From the NCBI GenBank assembly GCA_930367205.1, contig OV884011.1, forward strand, positions 42,917,754 to 42,981,753: a DNA stretch of 64,000 nucleotides, in the 5' to 3' direction. This document shows, in pieces, positions 23,662-34,259 of the stretch (the stretch's first letter is position 1; each line of letters starts with the position of its first letter). The DNA is from Acanthosoma haemorrhoidale (taxonomy: Eukaryota > Arthropoda > Insecta > Hemiptera > Acanthosomatidae). The notes beneath the pieces were generated by a model. That model was not told where the DNA came from. It made no database searches and saw nothing but the letters and a program-made list of their open reading frames with translations. The translations under genes and the position numbers were made by a program.

Positions 23662-26349
23662 TTATAATAGGTCGCGAGGCCACCGCCGTTTTAGGCGTCG
23701 AGGAGGATTGTAAGGATGAATGTTACTGGATATGGAGTCGACCAAAGGATTCGGATGTGCGGAAAGGTTTTGGTGAAATTTGGAAAATCTTGAGGGTATA
23801 AGGTCGAGGACAGTTGGTACATGGAGATCTCTGTGAAGGGATGAGTTTTTAATATAAAAGGGTGCGTTGACTATGGTTCTGAGGACTTTGGATTGGAATG
23901 TTTGGATACGTTTGATGTTCGATGGTTTGGCTGTCCCCCATAACTCTATTCCGTAAGTCCAAATTGGTTTTAATAACTGTTTGTATACGTGGAGTTTGTT
24001 TTCTAGTGTGAGGTTAGAGTTTCTGTTCAGTAGTCTGTATAACTGTCCAAACCGTCTGTTCGATTCTTGTCTTTTAAGTCTTGTGTGAGGGTTCCAAGTC
24101 AGTCTTTTGTCTAGATGAAAACCTAGATATCTAACTGTATTGGACATGGGAAGCGGAATTGAATTGAAGGTTACGGACGGGCAGGATCCTCGACGGAGAG
24201 TAAATGTGGTGTGAACGCATTTGCCTTCATTGACCTTGATGCGCCAGATGTTGCACCACTTCTCTATCTTAGTGAGGTGATTTTGGAGGTTGTAGGATGC
24301 CGTTGACGGATTGGGATGTGACGAGAGAATTGCTGTGTCGTCAGCAAAAGTTGCAAGGAAGGTGCTAGGACTTAACGGAATGTCAGCAGTGAAAAGGGTA
24401 TACAGGATAGGGCCAAGGACGCTGCCTTGAGGAACTCCTGCTTCTATGGGGTAATAATCGGAGTATTCTGAACCACAACGGACCCGAAAGAACCTGTTAG
24501 ACAGATAGGATTGAAGGATTAGATAAAGGGTCTGCGGTAAGGAGATTTTTAGTTTGTAAAGCAAACCTGGGTGCCATACCCGGTCAAAAGCCTGAGCTAC
24601 GTCCAAGAAAGCACCCGTGCAGTAGTGTTTGCTTTCAAGTGCGGAGGATATATGGTCAACAACGCGAAGGCCTTGTTGAGCAGTGGAGTGTCTGAAGCGA
24701 AAGCCAAATTGATGGTTAGGAAGAAGGTTTTTGGATTCAACTATAGGCAAAAGGCGTTTGAGTAGGATTCTTTCAAAAACTTTTGAAAGGATTGGAAGTA
24801 GACTGATTGGGCGGTAAGATGAGGGATCATTTGGGGACTTTCCAGGTTTCTGAAAGAGGACGATAATGGAATATTTCCAGAGAAGTGGGTAGTGGGTGGT
24901 TCTAAGGATACAATTAAATATATAGGTGAGGAAAATTATTGCTTTGGGTGGGAGTTGTCGAAGGATCTGAGCAGTGAGAAGATCGTATCCAGGAGATTTA
25001 CGGAGTGGTAGGTTTTTTAAGTGGTATTGGACCTCGGAGGGATTGACTGCCTTTGGAGGAAGTGAAAGAGGAATCGGAGAAATAAGGAAATCTTCGACCT
25101 TCGTATCGTGGGATGGATTATGCTGGTTGGGATGAGGTGTGAAAGTATGTGAGAGGTGCTGTGCGAATGCTTCAGATCTCTCTCCATCTGACGCAGCCCA
25201 GGACCCATCGCCACAACGAAGTGGATGTGATACATAATGGTATTTTAGGATATTTTGGGTAGCTCTCCAAAGAGAGTTGTCCTGAGTGGATAAAGAGGAT
25301 AGGTAAGAATTAAATGTTTGGGATCGGAAGGTTGCCAACTCTCGCTTTAACAATTTACAGTTTTGATTGTAACAGCGGCGATCGGCAGGGTGTCGGGTTC
25401 TTTGCCATAAGGCTTTGGAGCGGCGTTTGATGTGGATAAGGTCGAGTAGGTTTTGAGGTAAAGAAGTTTTGTTCTGGGCATACGGGGAAGGTCGAGGCTT
25501 TGAAGCATTCCATGCACATTGTTGGATTAAGGTAGTAAGGGAATGTACGGCATGGTCTAGATCATGAGGTGTTTTTAGGGTAACTTTGAGGTCAATGGAA
25601 TTAGTTAGAAGTTCACGGAAGTGGTCCCAGTCGACTGGACCTCTGATGAATGAGGGAGGAGGTAGTTTGGGGATGGGGTGTAACGAAAGAGTGAGGAGTA
25701 GAGGGCTATGGTCGGACGACAGGTCATCGAGCCGTGTAGTGGACGAATTTATCGATCCTATTCCATGGTGGATGAAGAAATCAAGGATGTCAGGATTTCG
25801 ATAGGGATCTGCAGGCCAATAGGTAGGAGTCTGAGGAGGGAGAGGGGTGGAGTTTGTGGATAAGAGTGCAGATAACAAAGCTCGCCCTCGGGAGTTGGTG
25901 GTTCTAGAGCCCCACTGTTGGTGCTTTGCGTTGAAATCTCCACCCACAAGGTAGTGATGTCCAATTGAGTTAAGAAAGGAGGTAAATTGTGAGTTGGAAA
26001 TAGACTTGTTAGGTGGACAATACGCTGCAGCTATGGTGAGGGGGAAGGAAAATGTGCGGATTGACACAGCTGTGGCTTGTAGGAAATCATGGGCAATCAA
26101 TGGGACGATGTGGTGGGAAAGGGAATGGTGGATAAGGACAGCAGTACCAGCATGTGATGTTCCATCAGGGTGGTCTGTTCTGTAAATCTGGTACTGTGGG
26201 ATTTTGAGGGATCTGTTAGCAGTCAGTCGCGTTTCAGTAATGAGTGCAACGTCAATGTTTTTTTCATTTAGTAATGTTGTCAGTTCGTTTGTGTGATTTC
26301 GAACACCATTGGCATTCCAAAGAAGGATAGTTAAGGGTTTTTTATTCAT
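23662..26349 (-). CDS. LINE ORF2: apurinic-type endonuclease and reverse transcriptase
   Basis: An 895-codon intact open frame. The N-terminal 230 residues form an APE-type endonuclease: LTILLWNANGVRNH, then TETRLT, GGDFNAKHQQWGS and SSDHSPLLL, which carries the catalytic aspartate-histidine pair. The RT spans roughly residues 480-740, with YRPISLLPILSKVFER, AFLDVAQAFDRVWH, AGVPQGSVLGP and the catalytic FADD. The C-terminus ends RRWPRDLL without an RNase H domain. It makes the nick and copies the RNA at the target. The start ATG overlaps the ORF1 stop (ATGA at 26,346-26,349), suggesting translation by termination-reinitiation. The frame has no stop, so this copy is young or recently active. 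Confidence 0.95.
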   Translation of the reverse strand: MNKKPLTILLWNANGVRNHTNELTTLLNEKNIDVALITETRLTANRSLKIPQYQIYRTDHPDGTSHAGTAVLIHHSLSHHIVPLIAHDFLQATAVSIRTFSFPLTIAAAYCPPNKSISNSQFTSFLNSIGHHYLVGGDFNAKHQQWGSRTTNSRGRALLSALLSTNSTPLPPQTPTYWPADPYRNPDILDFFIHHGIGSINSSTTRLDDLSSDHSPLLLTLSLHPIPKLPPPSFIRGPVDWDHFRELLTNSIDLKVTLKTPHDLDHAVHSLTTLIQQCAWNASKPRPSPYAQNKTSLPQNLLDLIHIKRRSKALWQRTRHPADRRCYNQNCKLLKRELATFRSQTFNSYLSSLSTQDNSLWRATQNILKYHYVSHPLRCGDGSWAASDGERSEAFAQHLSHTFTPHPNQHNPSHDTKVEDFLISPIPLSLPPKAVNPSEVQYHLKNLPLRKSPGYDLLTAQILRQLPPKAIIFLTYIFNCILRTTHYPLLWKYSIIVLFQKPGKSPNDPSSYRPISLLPILSKVFERILLKRLLPIVESKNLLPNHQFGFRFRHSTAQQGLRVVDHISSALESKHYCTGAFLDVAQAFDRVWHPGLLYKLKISLPQTLYLILQSYLSNRFFRVRCGSEYSDYYPIEAGVPQGSVLGPILYTLFTADIPLSPSTFLATFADDTAILSSHPNPSTASYNLQNHLTKIEKWCNIWRIKVNEGKCVHTTFTLRRGSCPSVTFNSIPLPMSNTVRYLGFHLDKRLTWNPHTRLKRQESNRRFGQLYRLLNRNSNLTLENKLHVYKQLLKPIWTYGIELWGTAKPSNIKRIQTFQSKVLRTIVNAPFYIKNSSLHRDLHVPTVLDLIPSRFSKFHQNLSAHPNPLVDSISSNIHPYNPPRRLKRRWPRDLL

Positions 26350-27654
26350 TTGGGAGAGCTTGGAATGAGGTGGGAAACAAGGTTGGTGAGCAGTGAAATA
26401 AGAGGAGTGATAAGAGTTCTGAAGTCGGTGAGAAAGGATGTAAGAAGGCTAGTGAGATCTGTGGAGTTGGGAGGGGGAGGAATTTGGTGTATGTGAGGCT
26501 GAGGTAAATGCTGTGGTTGAGGGAGGGGAGGAGGCGGTGCCTCGGATAATGTCTTGCGTCCACCTGACACTATGTTGGCGAATGAAGTGGAGTCATTCAC
26601 TTCTCTGGCTGGAACGCTTCGCGGTTTCACTGCTTGTTCTACCACGAGTGGGCGGCGTTGTTGTTGGAGGCGGTTCTTCAGCACTTTATATGCCTCGCAG
26701 CCTTTGTAGTTGGCAGGGTGGTCTTGCTGACACAAGGCACATACAGCGGGGGATTGGCGAGGCTTCTTGCAAAGCTCGCTCTTGTGCTTGTCTCCGCACT
26801 TCACACACCTAGGTATGTGGTGACAGTACGAACGACTGTGGCCATATTCCTGGCAGTTGTGGCACTGAACTATGTCACGCCTGGGATGTGATTTTTCCAC
26901 CTTTACTCTAGTGTAGTAGAGGTAGTTCACATTGTAAATTTGTTCAACTCCTGGCGTTTTTTCGAGGTCAACGAAAAATAGTGGGAGTGGCGTTTTCACC
27001 GGAGTGTCCATGTCCTTGTCCTCCCTGAAGACATTGACTACCTGTCTTGCATTGAACCCTTGGGCACTCAGTTCTTCTATAATTATATCAACTGGGGTCG
27101 TCGGGTGAAGGTTCCTAATAACAACCCTCAAGGATCTATCTTCCTTTAGCTGATATGTGTAACTCAGCTTTTGTATTTTCCAGATACTTAACAATCGCTC
27201 TATATGTATCTGAATTGTCTGGCGTGATCCTAGTATCTCTGCTTCTATTGAGGCAGGTAAACTTACCAGCCCCAACAATTTTTTTTAATTGATCGCATAG
27301 TATTTTAAAAGACCTAATATTTTTTATGAATATTGGAGGTGGCTTAGGGGTTTTAGGGGTGGTAGTTGTCTCCATGTCATTATTTGTTGCATCTTGCAAC
27401 AGTGGCTCGAACGGATTCGGGGTGAAGAACGGAGATTCTGCTGGTGACGGAGCAGTAGACGGTCCTGGTTGAGGTGAAGGCAACTCTTCCATGGATCTAT
27501 TGGTGGGTGTGACAGATGGTGGTGGCGGCGGCAGGTCTCTCTTACTCGGTCTTCCTCTACGAGCCTTTTGTTTTGGTGATGTTGTTGGTGTGGTGGTATC
27601 AACGGACCGAGATCTTTTTTTAGTATTATTCATCGCCATATGATGAAAACGCAT
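26346..27654 (-). pseudogene. LINE ORF1 (gag-like, zinc knuckles) with one frameshift
   Basis: Two overlapping frames together cover ORF1. The first (27,654-27,136) has a basic, proline-rich N-terminus (KKRSRSVDT, KQKARRGRPSKRD) and reaches DTYRAIVKYLENTKAELH. The second (27,278-26,346) continues with a Pre-C2HC-like region (TYQLKEDRSLRVVIRNLHP) and three knuckles: CHNCQEYGHSRSYC, CVKCGDKHKSELC and CALCQQDHPANYKGC. A single shift near 27,170 separates them, so the protein is probably not made intact. It would bind element RNA. The family usually has an uninterrupted ORF1, so this is either a real lesion or a sequencing error. Confidence 0.85.
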
Positions 27655-27707
27655 AATGTCATATTCTGCCTAGCAGAAATAATTTAATTATTTAAAAAAA
27701 AAAAACA

Positions 27708-27830
27708 AAAAAAACCGATGACTACTCCCAGTATCGAACGCACGACGTACGGTACGAAAGCCGCCGACGGTAGCTCTGAGCTATGAACGAGCTATGAGCT
27801 ATCACTCGGCCGGTGAGCCAAGTGGGGATT
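27708..27830 (-). repeat. tRNA-derived SINE head with A and B boxes
   Basis: On the minus strand, TAGCTCAGAGCTACCG (27,783-27,768) resembles a pol III A box. GCGTTCGATAC (27,741-27,731) resembles a B box, about 42 nt downstream. A T-rich run follows at 27,697-27,715. No acceptor stem pairs properly, so it is not a tRNA gene; a tRNA-derived SINE is the likely identity. It lies directly upstream of the LINE 5' end. Confidence 0.6.
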
Positions 27831-28151
27831 TGTCCCAATATGGCCGCCGTAACTATCCAATTGTCTATGCACTAGCACTTATGAGTATTACAATGATATT
27901 CATTCACTACTCACGTTCAACCTTCTCCCTCGAGATGAGTTCCCGTAAATAGTCTGTTGGGACTGTTTTTCGCACCGTTACACTTCCTACGAAAGGTAAT
28001 AATGATAGTTCAGTTGCAGAGCGATGTAGACACGTTAAACTAATGGCAGCGCAGGCGCAGAACTCCCATTATTATTATTATTATTATTTGTTCCGGCATT
28101 TGTGCACCACGGCCTCACTGAGACCTATTGTGCGCCGTCCATGTCCCTGTC

Positions 28152-28433
28152 CTATATATGTGACAGGCCCACGGCCTTTGCAAATCTGAGGATACTGAAT
28201 GGATCGATCAGTTCACATAGTTTGGGGTCTACAATGCGATCACTACCAAAGTGAAGGTATCGCCTTCTAGCTAAGTTATCACAGTCACATATTATATGAC
28301 GTGCCGTTTCTCCCTCTTTCTTGCAGAATCTGCAGATTGGTGATCCCACTATCCCCAAATTAAAGAGGTGTTTATTTAACCGACAGTGACCTGTATAGAG
28401 TCCTGTCACACTTTTGAGTGTCCACCTGTCCAC
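28152..28433 (-). pseudogene. LINE 3' fragment: end of an RNase H domain and zinc motif
   Basis: A minus-strand frame reads LKSVTGLYTGHCRLNKHLFN, then CRFCKKEGETARHIICDCDNL. This matches the tail of LINE polymerases that carry RNase H (TGHxxLxxHLxxxGI, CxxCxxxxETAxHxLCxCxxL). It starts abruptly near 28,440 and ends with a TAA-type run of ATT repeats at 28,070-28,090, as a 5'-truncated insertion would. It belongs to a different LINE family from the 23-27 kb element, which lacks RNase H. Confidence 0.75.
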
Positions 28434-29044
28434 CCATACCCATACCCAGTTAAAATTTAAAAAACTCGCTCCTATTAAATAAAAAATCTTATAAAAACCT
28501 AATAAAGTATTAAAAATTTATCAATTTATCCAAACTTAATAGAAAATGATTTGCTGATCTGCAGGCATTAAATTCATTTGGAAAACCCATTAACTACCAC
28601 CGAAAATGATCAAAGCCATATTTACTCTGAAATTTACTGCTACCATATTTACCAATTGTTTTAATGTGAAACATTTGAAATGGACAAAATTATGCACTAG
28701 AGCCATATGGAACCTTGAGATCATATTGATCAAAACATTATAAAATAAGCAATTATTGTTTTATAAATAAGAAAGTAAAATTTTAGTAAGGACAGTTATC
28801 TTGATAATATATTCTTATTGTTGTTTGTTACTAATTATCGTTGTATCCAAACAAAGTTTCTGCTAATGTCATAAGAAAGCAACCAAATATATTGCTGTAT
28901 ATATCGTTCTAAAAGAATTCTTACTTCATCTTAGTTATTTAATGGGGGTTTATTAGCTAAGATGCTGATCCTATGTTTAAACTATAAACTGTTTTTGATT
29001 CATTATAAACGTTTGTTTTTCATGCGAAAAATTATCTTTTATAG

Positions 29045-31032
29045 GTTATCTGGCATCAATGGAGATGAAACAAATATTTTTTCAAAGCCAAAACGTTCAT
29101 GGGCCACTTCAAAATAAGTTGGGAACATTTCCTCAAGCTCAGATAAATCCGTGCTTTAACTGTAACTATAAAGCTGTAGATGCTGGCCAGTTAACGGTTC
29201 ATGCTGCCGAGATGCCTCATCATTGTCCTTACTGTGACTATAAATCAGTCATATCTGGTAATCTGAAAATGCATATAAGGAGGCGCCACACTGGGGAGAA
29301 GCCACATCATTGTCTTTACTGTGACTACAAAGCAGTTACACCTGGTGATTTAAAAAGCCATATAATGACGCACCACACTGGAGAGAAGCCTCATAAGTGT
29401 GCTCACTGTGACTACAAAACAGTTACATCTGGTAATTTAACAATGCACATAAGAAGGCACCACTCAGGAGAGAAGCCTCATCAGTGCCCACATTGCGACT
29501 ACAAAGCAGTGAAGTCTGGTGAAGTAAGGATGCATGTAATCAGGTACCACACAGGAGAGAAACCTCACAATTGTCCTCTCTGTGATTACAAATCATTTAC
29601 AACTAATAATTTAAAAATGCATATAAGAAGGCACCATACTGGAGAAAAGCCTCATCAGTGCCCTCACTGTGCTCACAAAGCAGTTACATTAACTGACTTA
29701 AAAAATCATGTAATGAGACACCACACTGGAGAGAAACCACATAAATGTCCTCACTGTGACTACAATGCAGTAGAAGCTGGTACAGTAAAGAGACATATAA
29801 TGAGGCACCACTTAGAAGAAAAGCCTCATCAGTGTCCTTACTGTGACTATAAAGCAGTAATAGCCTGCCAGTTAAAGGTTCATATCAGTCATCACACTTT
29901 AGTGAAGCCTTATCAGTGCCCTCACTGTAACTACAAGTCAGTTATATCTGGTAATTTAAAAAAACATATAAGGAGGCAACACATTGAAGAGAAGCCTCAT
30001 AAGTGTCCTCATTGTGACTACAGGTCAGTAGAAGTTAGTAATTTAAAAATACATATAAGGAGGCACCACACTGGAGAGAAGCCTTATCAGTGTCCTCACT
30101 GTGACTACAAAGCAGTTACATCTATTCATTTAAAAAAGCACATAACGAGGCGCCACACTTCAGAGAAGCCTTACAAATGTCCTCACTGTGACTACCATGC
30201 AGTAGAAGCCGGTGAAGTAAAGGTACATATAATGATTCACCACTTAAAAGTGAAGCCTCATCATTGTCCTCACTGTGATTTCAAATCAGTTACATCTAGT
30301 AATTTAAAAAAGCATATAAGAAGGCTCCATACTAGTGAGAAGCCTCATAAATGTCCTCACTGTGACTACAAAGCAGTAAAAGCTAATCAGTTAAAGGTTC
30401 ATATAAAGCATCACTCTTTAGAGATGCATCATCAGTGCCATCGCTGTGAATACAATGCAGTAACATCTGCTAATTTAAAAAGGCATATAAGGAGGCGCCA
30501 CACTGAAACGAAGCCTCACCATTGTCCTCACTGTGACTACAAAGCACTACAAGCTGGTGAATTAAAGACACATATTATGAGGTACCACACAGGAGACAAG
30601 CCAAATCTGTGTCCTAATTGTGACTACAAATCAGTTACACCTTCAAGTTTAAAAAAACATATAAGGAGGCGCCACACTTTAGAGAAACCACATAAGTGTC
30701 CTCATTGTGACTACAGGTCAGTAGAAGTTAGTAATTTAAAAATACATATAAGGAGGCATCACACTGGAGAGAAGCCTCATCAGTGCCCCCACTGTGACTA
30801 CAAATCAGTTACATCTAGTAATTTAAAAATACATATAATGAGGCAACACACTGGAGAGAAGCCTCATAAGTGTCCTCACTGTGACTACAAAGCAATAGAA
30901 GCTGTTCATGTGAAGAGACATATAATGAGGCAACACTCAGGAGAGAAGCCTCATCAGTGTCCCCACTGTGACTACAAAGCAGTTGCGCCTAGTTATTTAA
31001 GAACACATGTAACGAGGCAACACTCAGAATAG
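29045..31032 (+). CDS. 21-finger C2H2 zinc-finger terminal exon (unit 1)
   Basis: A large terminal exon opens after a TTTTATAG acceptor (29,037-29,044) in phase 1 and reads GYLASMEMKQIFFQS before the array. The ATG at 29,059 is an internal methionine, so the longer spliced product is more likely. The array has one degenerate finger (CFNCNYKAVDAGQLTVH, second histidine misplaced) and 21 canonical fingers of pattern C-x2-C-x12-H-x3/4-H, joined mostly by TGEKPH linkers, with consensus CPHCDYKAV. Repeat length is 29 residues. This is expected to be a nuclear, sequence-specific DNA-binding protein. The stop at 31,030-31,032 falls right after finger 21, and decayed fingers continue beyond it. The first 280 nt match the exon at 52,602 almost exactly. 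Confidence 0.9.
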
Positions 31033-31545
31033 AAGCCTAGTCAGTGTCCCTACTGTGACTACTAAACATTAAAATACATGTGAATTTAAGACACATATAA
31101 TGTGCCGCTAAACCTGAGTGAATCCTTATCAGTGCCCGAACTGTGACTACAGGCTACTAATGCTACATCTGCTAATGCGGGGGGTGCCACACTTTAGAGA
31201 AGCCTCAATAGCGTCCTTATTGTGGGTACAAATCAGGAGAAGTTGGTAATGTAAAAACGCATTTAAGTGGGCACTACATTCGAGAAAAGCCTTTTAAAAG
31301 TGTTAAAGTGTTATAAGTGACTACAAAGCAGTTACATCCGCCACAGTGGAGAGAGGACTGGCTCATAAGTTTCCTCACTGTGACTACTGAGCAGTAAAAT
31401 TTAAGAGAAGCCTCGTAAGCGTCCTCAATGTAACTACAAAGCAGTCAAAGCTCATGATGTAAAGATATATTTAATGAAGCACCTCACACAGAAGAGAATC
31501 CTAATCACTGGCCTAAATGTGATTTTAAAGCAGTTACAGTAACGA
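31033..31545 (+). pseudogene. Fossil zinc fingers beyond the stop of the 21-finger exon
   Basis: After the stop, recognisable finger pieces continue in changing frames: QCPYCDY followed by TAA, QCPNCDYRLL, RPYCGYKSG, KFPHCDY followed by TGA, RPQCNYKAVKAHDVK and WPKCDFKAV, to about 31,545. They contain stops and small indels and have lost cysteines or histidines. The array was once about six to seven fingers longer. The last piece (AHDVK) resembles the tail after 53,206 in unit 2. Confidence 0.85.
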
Positions 31546-33779
31546 AATCATTTCATATGTTTATTTTCCTTCATATGACATTGTTTTATTGATGTGATTG
31601 AATAATGTTGTTTTCCTTCCTTTCCTTATGACTTTTTGTGGAAAAAAAAAGGTACCTCTATGCTAGGTGATAGTTGTGGATTAATTATTTAATGACTCAA
31701 CAACTTTGTTGTGTCACAAACATTTTTATTAGTTCACACACTTTTATCAAGAGCTGTGGCAAACAAACGACCCATGATGCATTTCAATACATGATGTGTA
31801 GAAGATAATTCAAAATAAGGAATTCGACCAAGGTTTGGATAATTAAACCAATTGGATGATTCGTGTGCAAATTATGATATGGTTCCTAGACAATAATTAT
31901 AGCAGCAACACAAACTACAAGCCCTTTAATATTAGCAAATTAAAATTTCCCTTTATCCCTCTCGAGTTGTATTGAATACTTTGAATTTCGGCAAAATGTA
32001 AGCAATCTCTGACAAAGAGTTGTCCCTAATGTCAGCCGGAAATTCATGAAGTTCTTTGTGTTTTCTGTCCATGAATCGGGTGATGATGTTGACAATGTTT
32101 TCCTTCATTCCGCAGTAGCAGCTTATCGCTAGATGGCACCAGGACATCAGATCTTTGTGGATTCTCAGGTAGTCCAAACTACTTCCTTTTTCCTGGGCAG
32201 ATTATAATTCTTACATCATCTACTGGCATATGGTTCAATCATTCTTTGCTTGTCCCGTAAACTGGAATCTGCTATCAAATCTCACAATACTATTGATGGA
32301 ACCCCTTCATCGGACCAATTTCTCATCCCACAAATCTGATTACTTGGACCTTTTTTTTATCAATGCCACAAACCTTTGTAACTCCTATCGATACCACTAA
32401 CCATCCCCATCTCTAAATCTAGACTTTACCGGTTCCTTATCTCCTTCCAATCTAGATCTTCATAATTCACAATGTTTTTTTTCATATTTTATTACATCCT
32501 GTGGTAATAATTGTTATAATTTATGGAATATATTTTTTCGTCAGCTAGACATACTTACTTGTACCATTTTGTTATTCTTTGGGGCAATGTCCCAGAATAA
32601 AGTGTTGTTTTTTTTCATTTCGTTTCATTGTTCCAAGATGTTTGATGGCTTAACTACCCTTTCCTACTAACCAGAAAATTATGACGTACCATTCGGCAGG
32701 AAACGCTGGTTCAACATACGGCTCTTTTAGTCATCATGTCAGATATTAATTATTCTCAATTTGAGGTCTGGAAAGCCTTAAGATGAGAACCCTACTTTCA
32801 GTGTTCTATCTATATAAGAATCTCATTTGCTAAATATAATATGTAGATGTTTTGGTTAACACCATTGATCTACATAAAACACGAATCAATTAAAGAAAAT
32901 TTGACTAAAATATGGAATTTGCCAATATTATCAGTTAAAATATTAAGACTGTATTAATAATTAAGTTGATGGTTGGAATAGGTTTGTAATTTTGTTTCAA
33001 TGACAATATTAATTTAATATTAACCTCCATACCTCTTAAATAAACAAAACCAGTAACCACACTCTTTGCTTAGTAAAAAGAATTTTACATTGTTCTAAAT
33101 TGTTGATATTGGGTAAGTAGCCCTAGGGTTGATGCATTATTGTGTATCTTATTTATCGAATTCTTTAATAGTATACCAATAACATAAAATGGATAGAGCA
33201 TTCCTCACTTGGTAAATTTTATCTACAGTTCAGCATTTTTTGATTTTTTATAAAGGTTTTATTTATTGTTGCTTTTAATGTTTGATTTTGTTTGTCTCTG
33301 TATGGTCAGGACAGTCAATGTTTTTATCACGTGACTTTTCATTATAGCAACCGAAGATGACAGCTTAGAACTGTATAAAACGTTTTTGTTGAATAAACGA
33401 TATTGTGGAGATCTTTTGAATTGTTGTTATTTAAAAAAAATATTATTTATTATATTAAGTAGTCCATAAAATAAAAGATATCGAGGTCCTGATTAACAAT
33501 ATGTAATTTTGTGTGTGGATTATTATAAAAAGTCAGTAAATTATAAACAAGAGTCGACCACAACAAAATTCTTAATCGTATGATGTAACACACAACATGT
33601 ATGTTTTATGTATGATGCCATAGCCCGATGATGACAGAGAGGGATGTAAAGAAAAAAAATAGATCTAGAGGAGCTCACCATCAACAACCACAGATAACAC
33701 AGCCCTAGAAAAACCACCCCAACATAATCGTAAATAGCACCCAAGAGATCTCCAAGCCTATTTTAACTAACCGAATTCA
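31546..33779. other. 3' flank of the 21-finger exon, mostly non-coding
   Basis: 31,650-32,600 is specific to unit 1 and may hold old retroposon sequence (GGGGCAATGTCCCAGAATAAAG near 32,580). 32,625-33,005 matches 54,463-54,880 in unit 2. An AATAAA at 33,392-33,397 is a possible polyadenylation signal, about 2.4 kb past the stop. The 74-codon minus-strand frame at 31,953-32,177 was not recognised. Confidence 0.4.
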
Positions 33780-34250
33780 GGAAATTTTATGAATAATGTT
33801 CAAATAACATGCAACGGCACAACTGGACAGACTTTCCATGCAAAAGTTTAACTTACATCGAAATCGTCAACCGTTGTATGAAATGGGAATAGAGGAGTCA
33901 GAATGCCCGTTATGCGAGAGAGGATCAAACCAGAATGACAACAATCCAACGTATACCAAGATTTTTTTTTTTTTTTTTTTTCACTTAGCTCTCAAACTTA
34001 TAAAATAGGATGTGGGAAAAATAAAGGAAAATTATTTTGGGCTAATGAGTGCCTTTCACTAAGGGGAGTCCCCCAGTATACCAAGAATTACAAAATAATT
34101 CTTTAAACCAGCTCATATATAGTAATAATCACGCGAGCAGGAAATAGTTAGTCGACACCGTCTTAAAAACTATACTAATCCAGAGATAATGCCTAATGGC
34201 GTTAAAAGACATCGAATAAGTTGTGCCATAAAAACCGTTACTAGAGAAGG
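33780..34250 (+). pseudogene. Faint LINE RNase H tail remnant
   Basis: Frames here read QRHNWTDFPCK and YEMGIEESECPLCERG. The latter resembles the C-terminal zinc motif of LINE polymerases with RNase H (LYxMGIxxSPxCxxC). It contains stops and is split by a short poly(T)-bearing insert. The assignment rests on a short motif only. Confidence 0.35.
33951..34086 (-). mobile_element. Short retroposon with 11-bp target duplication
   Basis: GTATACCAAGA occurs at 33,951-33,961 and 34,076-34,086. It encloses about 114 bp that begins with a run of roughly 20 T, a poly(A) tail on the minus strand. The inserted body ends GGGGAGTCCCCC. The size and tail fit a SINE or a truncated LINE tail. Confidence 0.75.
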
Positions 34251-34259
34251 AAAAGGAAC

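Larger units (their letters stand above)
23337..27654 (-). mobile_element. Nearly full-length Jockey-clade-like non-LTR retrotransposon
   Basis: The element runs on the minus strand: ORF1 (27,654-26,346), ORF2 (26,349-23,662) and a 3' untranslated region to about 23,337, where AATAAA is readable in reverse. The 3' UTR contains three tandem copies of a CATTCATACCTATATACA-type unit at 23,387-23,450. Endonuclease plus RT in ORF2, three zinc knuckles in ORF1 and no RNase H domain fit the Jockey group. It sits in the intron before the 21-finger exon and is absent from unit 2, so it is a relatively late insertion. No target duplication was identified. Confidence 0.85.

Noticed and set aside
27708..27830. 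Candidate tRNA gene on the minus strand
   Set aside because: A- and B-box-like motifs are present, but no 7-bp acceptor stem or proper cloverleaf can be formed; a tRNA-derived SINE is more likely.
29200..31030. Regular 87-bp repeat as a satellite or CRISPR-like array
   Set aside because: The period equals 29 codons and every unit encodes a C2H2 finger, so it is coding repetition.
29059..31032. Intronless zinc-finger gene starting at ATG 29,059
   Set aside because: A good splice acceptor and open phase-1 sequence (GYLAS) lie directly upstream and are conserved before the other finger exons, so an exon is more likely than a separate gene.
31953..32177. 74-codon minus-strand frame (MDYLRIHKDLMSWCHL...)
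   Set aside because: No recognisable family, no conservation in unit 2 and no splice context; kept only as a note in the flank entry.
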